Below, piece after piece: positions 16,882 to 22,584 of a stretch of DNA of 22,584 nucleotides (position 1 is the first letter of the stretch; each line of letters opens with the position of its first letter). The stretch lies in contig VHZZ01001250.1 of the NCBI GenBank assembly GCA_009801015.1, positions 126,496 to 149,079 of the forward strand. The letters are read 5' to 3'. Below the pieces are notes generated by a model that saw nothing but the letters and a program-made list of their open reading frames with translations, did no database searches and had not been told where the DNA came from. The stretch comes from Silene noctiflora (Eukaryota > Streptophyta > Magnoliopsida > Caryophyllales > Caryophyllaceae). Position numbers and translations under genes: made by a program.

Positions 16882-19663
16882 TGTAACACCCTTATTAATT
16901 CAGGAGCCTTTAGCAAGATATTCCCAAATAAATAAGACTATTACCATCTCGGTTCCCGAGGTAGTGAATAACAAAGATAAACAAACCAAAGTACTTTAAT
17001 TAAATATAGNGTTAAAGCCATTATTACAAAACCAAATCCNAAATACTTTAAATAAATAAATAAATTACAGTCGCAACGGAAAATAAACTGAATAAATAAA
17101 CTAAGGTGACCTAGACTTCGAAGTTCTCCGTAGCCTCACGCCATCCAGCTCCCAACTTAGTCAACTCATTACTTGTCAATCAATTTGCTCCCCAATAATT
17201 GGTTCATCATAGGTGTTCACGAATACACTGTCAACCACAAGGTTGAGTAGGATATAAATAAACAACAATAACAGTAATAGATGCACACAAAATAATGAGA
17301 CAATGCAACCAATCCTCCTCCGCATCCGACACCACCACACATCTCCAATAATCCCCATGATCACATCCCAAAACTCCCACCTCGTCATTCCCTAGGCCGA
17401 GATATAACTCAACCGTCGTTGAGAACCCGGACAACGCCTGAGGACACCAGAGTCAAACCTGCAGACCAGCCCTGGGCCTAAAACCGGGATAAAACCTGAG
17501 GTAATCCAGAGACAAGGCTGCTAAAAGCAGCGCCAACCCGGGCCTTTATCATCACCATCATCTCCAACATCGACCAAATCAACAACTGACACCATATGAA
17601 TGCATGCCAATAAACACAATATAATAACTCATGCCAGTAATCACAATATAACAATCTCATGCCAATACCAATAACCAACGGAGTAACACAACCACACATG
17701 TATTAACATGTCAATCAAACACCGTACACGTTAATATCATAATTGAGTAGATATATATATAATTCAGTAGATATATCCTACCTTTTAGCAAAATACTCCA
17801 AATAGCAATCCGAGCAAAGTAAATGAAAGATATCCGGCAATAACATCTGTCACCTTAAACAAATAATAATAATAACAATTACTAACTAATCAATTAACAA
17901 CGATAATTAATTATATTTATTAATTACAATTCACTATTATTATCATATGCGATTATTAATTAAACTCGTCCAATAACCCAACTAATAAATAAATAAATAA
18001 TTAATTAGTCACGATAAAAACTCGTCTCACAACTACTATATAAACACATATCATTATTTATTGTTACGTAAATTATTGAATTAAAACCCGTTATAAACGA
18101 AACACAAAACAAAACCAAACACTCATCCTCACCCACTCAACCTAGGGTCAAACACTCAACAACCATCAATCCTACACTAGCCAACCACCCCTGCCACACC
18201 GTGGTCAGCCACCCACCACCACGACGTGCCAAGCCAGCCACTAGCTCCCCCCTTCGACTCCCTCGGAAGCCCCTACATCTCTCGCCCTAACACGACACCC
18301 ACAAACACCACACAACGCTCAACTCCTCCTCACGACCCGCAACCTAAAACACCCAACCACCACCACAATTTGACCCCCACACCACCTCTGGCCACCACCG
18401 TTGCCACCACTAACGCACGGTGGTTCTAGGAATTGTGTCATCTTCCCCTCGTCGCCACCACACAAGCCACCAACACCGTCTTAACACGGTTTCACAACCG
18501 CACTCCCCTTCCCATATTTTCGCATAAACCGGCCACCACTGTCAATAACTACCACCTTTAACCACCACGACACCACCACTATGACGGACTAACACCCAGA
18601 AGCACAACCCTACCTTCCCCTGCCACGGTGGCCAACGCACGCGACACACAACTCGTCTTAAGCCTATGACCCGAAAACCCGCAACGAACACTTATCTTTC
18701 GATTTATTGGCAACCATCACTAAAGACACCACCTTTACCACCCACGACCAACCAACCCTGACCCAGGTCCAGACGGTTACACTTAAAGGGTCAAACCCGT
18801 GTTCTAATCCCACGACATATACCCTACACCATCAATAATTCACCCAATTAGCCACCCATAGAACGATCGCCGGCAGCCCTAGCTAGGTCAGGTTAGGTCA
18901 CGGTGGTTCATAGTGTAGCCTAGGCCAATAGGTACGGTCTAGGGTCAAGCAAGGTCGAAGCAATAAGTAACTTAAATCAATGGGTTGAACGATATATTAA
19001 CGATGTACTGAACGATATAATAAATGATTCTAAGACGGTTTAACAAAATTACTCGTTCGAGGCAAAATAGGGCTTTGTGAAATCTGAAAATTACTTTTGA
19101 GGATCGTCTTTGAATTATGATTAAAATAGGTCACAACATAAGGTATATATAGTAGATTAAAAGAAGAGAATTTGGGAAGAAATAAAATTTCCATAAATAT
19201 TTTACGAGTAAATATTATTATAAATATTAATATTACTAATTTATAAAATTTACTAAATCATAAATATTATTATTAATATCCAAATTTTCGGACCATATAT
19301 ATGCATGACCATAATTATTATTTCTATTATTAGTATAACTTTTCGACCAAAATATAAAAATAGGAAAAATAGGAATTATTATTATTATAGGAAATACAAT
19401 TATTAAATAAGAATTAAATATAAGGTAAGAAATAAATATAAAATAATAAATAGAATTAATTATAATAAAGTATTATAAATCAAGGACTATAAAAGAAATA
19501 TCATTTTACGAAATAATTATAAAATACGAAATAACTATAAAATGTAACTTATGAAATACTAATGGTTTATATAAAATAGCCTCATAAAACAATTCTTTTG
19601 AAATATGTTTATAAAGACATCGTTTGACTTGCGTTGACCATGACTAAAATACGGGGCGTTACA
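16882..19663 (-). repeat. 3' LTR of a gypsy-type element (copy B, 2,782 bp)
   Basis: The plus strand begins TGTAACACCC and ends GGGGCGTTACA. It aligns as reverse complement to copy A (10577-12722) with many indels. The flanks (TTTTT and GTCTT) do not match. On the minus strand a polypurine tract GGAGGGAAGAC and a coding end lie directly upstream at 19664 and beyond, so this is the 3' LTR of a minus-strand element and not a solo LTR. TATATATA lies at 19144-19151. 18150-18800 is rich in CCACCAC on the plus strand, that is G-rich in sense. A proline/threonine-rich open frame (18226-18429) is a by-product. It contains two N's. Chromovirus (Tekay/Del-like) is the likely group but not proven. Confidence 0.72.
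19144..19151 (-). promoter_or_regulatory. TATA box of LTR copy B
   Basis: TATATATA, on the sense strand of the LTR, at the same relative place as in copy A. Confidence 0.5.
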
Positions 19664-19710
19664 GTCTTCCCTCCATAAAATGAACTTCGTCCGAAAGTTC
19701 ACCCACACAT
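19664..19710 (-). pseudogene. Extreme 3' end of gypsy pol plus polypurine tract
   Basis: On the minus strand, GAACTTTCGGACGAAGTTCA followed by TTTTATGGAGGGAAGAC leads straight into the LTR. A short acidic/hydrophobic end (EL.DE.HF) before a purine tract and TGTAACGCCCC is the usual close of chromovirus-type polyproteins. Only some 15 codons remain; the rest was lost or displaced where Athila-type sequence begins. Confidence 0.45.
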
Positions 19711-20175
19711 ACTAGAACTAACATCCAACTAACTTAGCACCATGCGGCAACTGATATGTGGTTATTTTGGCACGACATCTCCCTTTCTTTTCCATGCATT
19801 TTGACCCGACTTGAGTTGGTTTTAGCCTCTTTAATTGCATTTTGTCCCTCATTACGCGTTCTATGCGCCTATGTCTCATTTTGTAGGATTTGAGACGGAA
19901 TTGAAGAAACGAGAGCAAAAGGGGGTGAATTGGAAGAGAGCATAAGAAAGGAAAGAAAAAGAGCTAAAAGAAGAAGCCGTAGACGGTCCCCAGACCGACT
20001 GTGACCCCCTGTACGCATAAATTAGGTCGAAAATCCCCAAATCAATTCATTTTTCTCTCTCAAAACACAAACTCCCTCAAACCTTCATCAATCCCTCCGT
20101 AATTTTTTCATCCCCATCATCAACAATCATCCCCAAGCCCCCATTACTCATCCTAAACGAACACAAATTCAAAAA
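19711..20175 (+). mobile_element. Athila-type leader region
   Basis: Non-coding stretch upstream of the ORF-1-like gene. TTGGTTTTAGCCTCTTTAATTGCATTTTG...TCTCATTTTGTAGGATTTGAG, the inverted pair GACGGTC...GACCGACTGT at 19982-20002, and a pyrimidine-rich leader (TTTTTCTCTCTCAAAACACAAAC) resemble Athila LTR/leader sequence. The junction with the minus-strand element is not sharp; somewhere in 19700-19760 is likely. The small minus-strand open frame at 19718-19918 is not supported. Confidence 0.45.
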
Positions 20176-21821
20176 ATGCCTCCAAAACGGACTAGGCAAG
20201 CTTTGGAAGTGGAACTAGCGGTGAGGCTAGAGGAGGTGAGCTCCGGGGTTGGCCCGGACGATGAATTTCCCGAAATAGTGTGGGTTGACAAACTCTACCG
20301 AGGTAAGTTTCAATTCTTCAAACGCCGTCCACTCCCTCATTCCCGTTTCATATGTCGACATTCGATGAGGGCACTTGGTTTAGATAAGGTGACATGTGAG
20401 TTATTTAAGGGCTTAGGGATGGGGGCAATGTATGACCTCCACCGAAAAACCTACCCGAGACTAACTTGGGAATTTTTGAGCACCCTCTAAGTTAAGAAAA
20501 ATCGGAGCACCGGGATGGTGAAAGACATCATTTTTCGCCTCCTCAATACTACCTACAACCTCCCTTTGGAGAAGGTTTGAAAAACCATAGGACTTACAAG
20601 CCCCCAGAGGAATTTGATCATGGGCGGGTTTGGACCCTCATTTCGGGATTGGAAGATAGGAAGGGGGTGAAAAAACCGGCTAACATGTGCCACAATTCTC
20701 CCATTCGCATTTGGCACCGATTCCTAGGGTGGACCATTTTCGGAAGGGATGAATGTCACAACTTTAGAACCGATGAGCTTGAGATTTTGGGCTCATTTAT
20801 AATCCAAAAACCCTCCAAATATGACATCAACATCGGCCACCACCTAGCCCTTCACCTCCAAAATCTTTCGAACAACCCACTCAAGAATGTTGGGATTTAT
20901 GTTAGGGGTTTAATAACCCAAATTGCAAAGGAAGTGGTTCGTGACTTCAATGAGTCAAGGTTGAGGTTTGTGTCGGGGGAATCCTATTTGACCAAGGATT
21001 ATCTCTCTAGAAAACTTGATTGGATTAAGAAGCGCCCCAAAGACGGGATTAATTATTGGCAAATCGGAGGAAAATATTCTATCCCTCTACCAAATGCCGA
21101 TAGGTTGAGAGTTCTTCCCGATCAGGAGCATTACCTCCTCCTCATTGAGCAAAGCACCGACCAACCCCCTTTTTCACCCGTGAGAACCTATGAGAGGGAT
21201 CATCCGGGCCCAACCTCATCCTCCTTACCATTCCAAGAACCACCCCCTTTTAGCCATCCACCTTGGTCCTAATATCAACAAGGTGAGGGATCATCGAGTC
21301 AACCACCTTAATATGCTCCCCTTGACCCCTATTTGATTAAATTCATGGAGGACATGACCTTGTCCTCCCATGTGGCGGAGAGTGAGAGAGAAGTGCTAGG
21401 GAGGAAGCTTGATCGCATCTACGTTGATCATGCCATAGCCCAATACCCGGTCTATGATGACATGTGTAGGCGAGGTTACCGGGAGGCCAATGACCCGCAT
21501 CCTTCATATTTTCTTTGGCCCGATGGAGGCTATCAGAGCAATGATGGGAGGAGAGTNTATGGNNACCTCAANTTNCAAGANAACTACTACTCCTCCCCTA
21601 TCTTCCCTCAGCANCCCGTCCATGAAGATGAGCAGCAGGCGGCGGAGAATGCTCAGTGGTTTGACAACATGGTCCCATTTTTTGGTAGCGGGAGTGGAGG
21701 TGGTGGAATGGGGGATGAACATATGGAGTCCAGTCACCATGGAGATGAGACTGGAGATGTCGAGGCCACCCTCATGACCACCGACGAGATAGTGAGCGGT
21801 TGTACTCGCTTCTCGGGGTAG
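20176..21821 (+). pseudogene. ATHILA ORF-1-type gene of a Ty3/gypsy element, broken
   Basis: Begins MPPKRTRQ at an ATG (20176-20178) with an A-rich AAAAAATG context. Matches to the ATHILA ORF-1 family (PF03078, from memory): RHSMRALGLDKVTCELFKGL, TYPRLTWEFLSTL, DIIFRLLNTTYNL, HRFLGWTIFGRD, FRTDELEILGSF and GHHLALHLQNL. The gene is broken by TAA at 20488-20490, a frame change near 20577, and TAA at 21270-21272 and 21309-21311. The last part (21333-21821) is an acidic, Gly-rich tail, with N's at 21557-21614. The family's role is unknown. I cannot tell from this window where the ORF sits relative to the missing gag-pol. Confidence 0.7.
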
Positions 21822-22215
21822 GCGGATCCTTAAGCAGCCTTGGTGTGGCTCGTTCCCGCTCCCTTGCAATCCAAACAAGTATGAATCCCTTGCATCCAAA
21901 CTCTTTCATTTGTGCATATTAGATTAAAATTGCATTTAGATAGATTGTATCATATGACATGTAGTTGCATTCATCTAGCTTTGCATTTAGATTCAATTCC
22001 ATGTAATATATGCTTTCATATAGAAAATGCATTCATATAGGATAGACTTGCATTGTTCTTAAATTTATCATGTAAAATAGAATCATGCATTGCATTTTTT
22101 TTCAAAAATCCAAAAAAATTGAAAAATTGCAAAAACAACAAAAACAAGTCATTTAATTTCCGAATTTCCTCCACATATTTATTTCCAAATGGAATTATGT
22201 AAATAAATAAGTGTG
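21822..22215 (+). mobile_element. Athila-type spacer downstream of ORF-1
   Basis: Many repeats of the word TTGCATT(T)(A/C)(A/G)ATA (21930-22100), then an A-rich stretch CAAAAATCC, TTGAAAAATTGCAAAAACAA and finally AAGTGTGGGGAG at 22209-22220. The A-rich stretch followed by GTGTGGGGA is typical of Athila elements near the ORF-1/gag-pol or LTR border. No coding. Confidence 0.45.
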
Positions 22216-22584
22216 GGGAGTAAGTTCTCTGTTAGTTTAGACCACATATTAGACACTTTAATATAACAAGAAATTACATTAATTTTATTTTTATGTGATC
22301 TAATACACAGCATGCAAAATAAAATACATAAAACTGTCTTAAAACTATTTTAAGATGAGTTTTCCTTACATTACTTTTGGAAATGATTTGGGCACAACTC
22401 AAGGACTTCTTCCTTGATGGTTTTCTTGAGCTACTATTATGGATGATCCTCCAACAACTCCAAATTAGGAGTTCTCCTTACGTTTGCACCTAAGATTATC
22501 CCAAATATACTACAACTTATTAACTAGATAATATTGTAGTATTATTGTATAATATGTGTAATATTATTACTATAATAATATTAT
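22216..22584. other. AT-rich, unassigned end of the window
   Basis: No gene. It has ACTGTCTTAAAACTATTTTAAGATGAG (22330-22358, with an imperfect CTTAAAA/TTTTAAG hairpin) and GGACTTCTTCCTTGATGGTTTTC. The final 80 bp are TAATATTAT-rich. It may be the beginning of another LTR, but no boundary is visible. Confidence 0.35.

Noticed and set aside
18226..18429. Proline/threonine-rich frame as a secreted or cell-wall protein
   Set aside because: It lies in the CCACCAC-rich middle of an LTR, and copy A has the same composition on the opposite strand; no signal peptide.
1..22584. CRISPR arrays, bacterial operons, organelle or rRNA sequence
   Set aside because: No regular direct repeats with spacers, no operon-like coding, and no rRNA, plastid or mitochondrial gene sequence seen.

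Overview
This window is flowering-plant nuclear DNA, most likely from a eudicot. It is a nested, retrotransposon-rich intergenic stretch and I found no intact host gene. The plant call rests on Ty3/gypsy Tat- and Athila-type elements, Copia-type LTRs, primer-binding sites matching plant tRNA-Lys and initiator tRNA-Met, TTA-target MITEs, and AT-rich spacers. Scattered N's, two poly-G runs of 20 or more, and long A/T tracts suggest a draft assembly. The species cannot be named from the sequence.

The only host gene is a broken relative of the WD40-repeat 'angio-associated migratory cell protein' (AAMP) family. Two exon remnants lie at 91-568. The C-terminal exon lies at 15022-15240, same strand and same order. 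The middle exons are missing, and the remnants carry stops and frameshifts. About 14.4 kb of nested transposable elements separates the two ends, so the gene was probably dismembered by insertions into its introns.

Layout: (1) 1098-9751 is a minus-strand Tat/Ogre-type Ty3/gypsy element. It has paired LTRs, a mutated 5-bp target duplication (GCATT/GCGTT), a tRNA-Lys-type primer-binding site, a polypurine tract, a degenerate gag and no recognisable pol. Its left LTR contains a 316-bp MITE. Its right LTR contains a 1,891-bp solo LTR flanked by TGTGT. Each LTR serves as the empty-site control for the insertion in the other. (2) About 9890-10576 is a short non-autonomous LTR element (TRIM/LARD-like) on the minus strand. 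(3) 10577-12722 is a solo LTR of a gypsy family whose second copy (16882-19663) lies in opposite orientation. (4) 12728-14460 is a Copia-type remnant ending in an LTR. (5) The AAMP 3' exon follows. (6) 15466-15817 and 16062-16412 are two full-length copies of one MITE family in inverted orientation, each with its own TTA/TAA target duplication. (7) 16882-19710 is the 3' LTR and extreme 3' coding end of a minus-strand gypsy element. (8) 19711 to about 22215 is an Athila-type fragment on the plus strand with a decayed 'ATHILA ORF-1' gene. (9) The last 370 bp are AT-rich and unassigned.

There is no operon-like or new enzymatic system. The points of interest are the nested insertion history with internal empty-site controls, the inverted MITE pair that could fold into a long hairpin RNA, the tandem repeats inside the gypsy element, and a 35-bp near-perfect palindrome.
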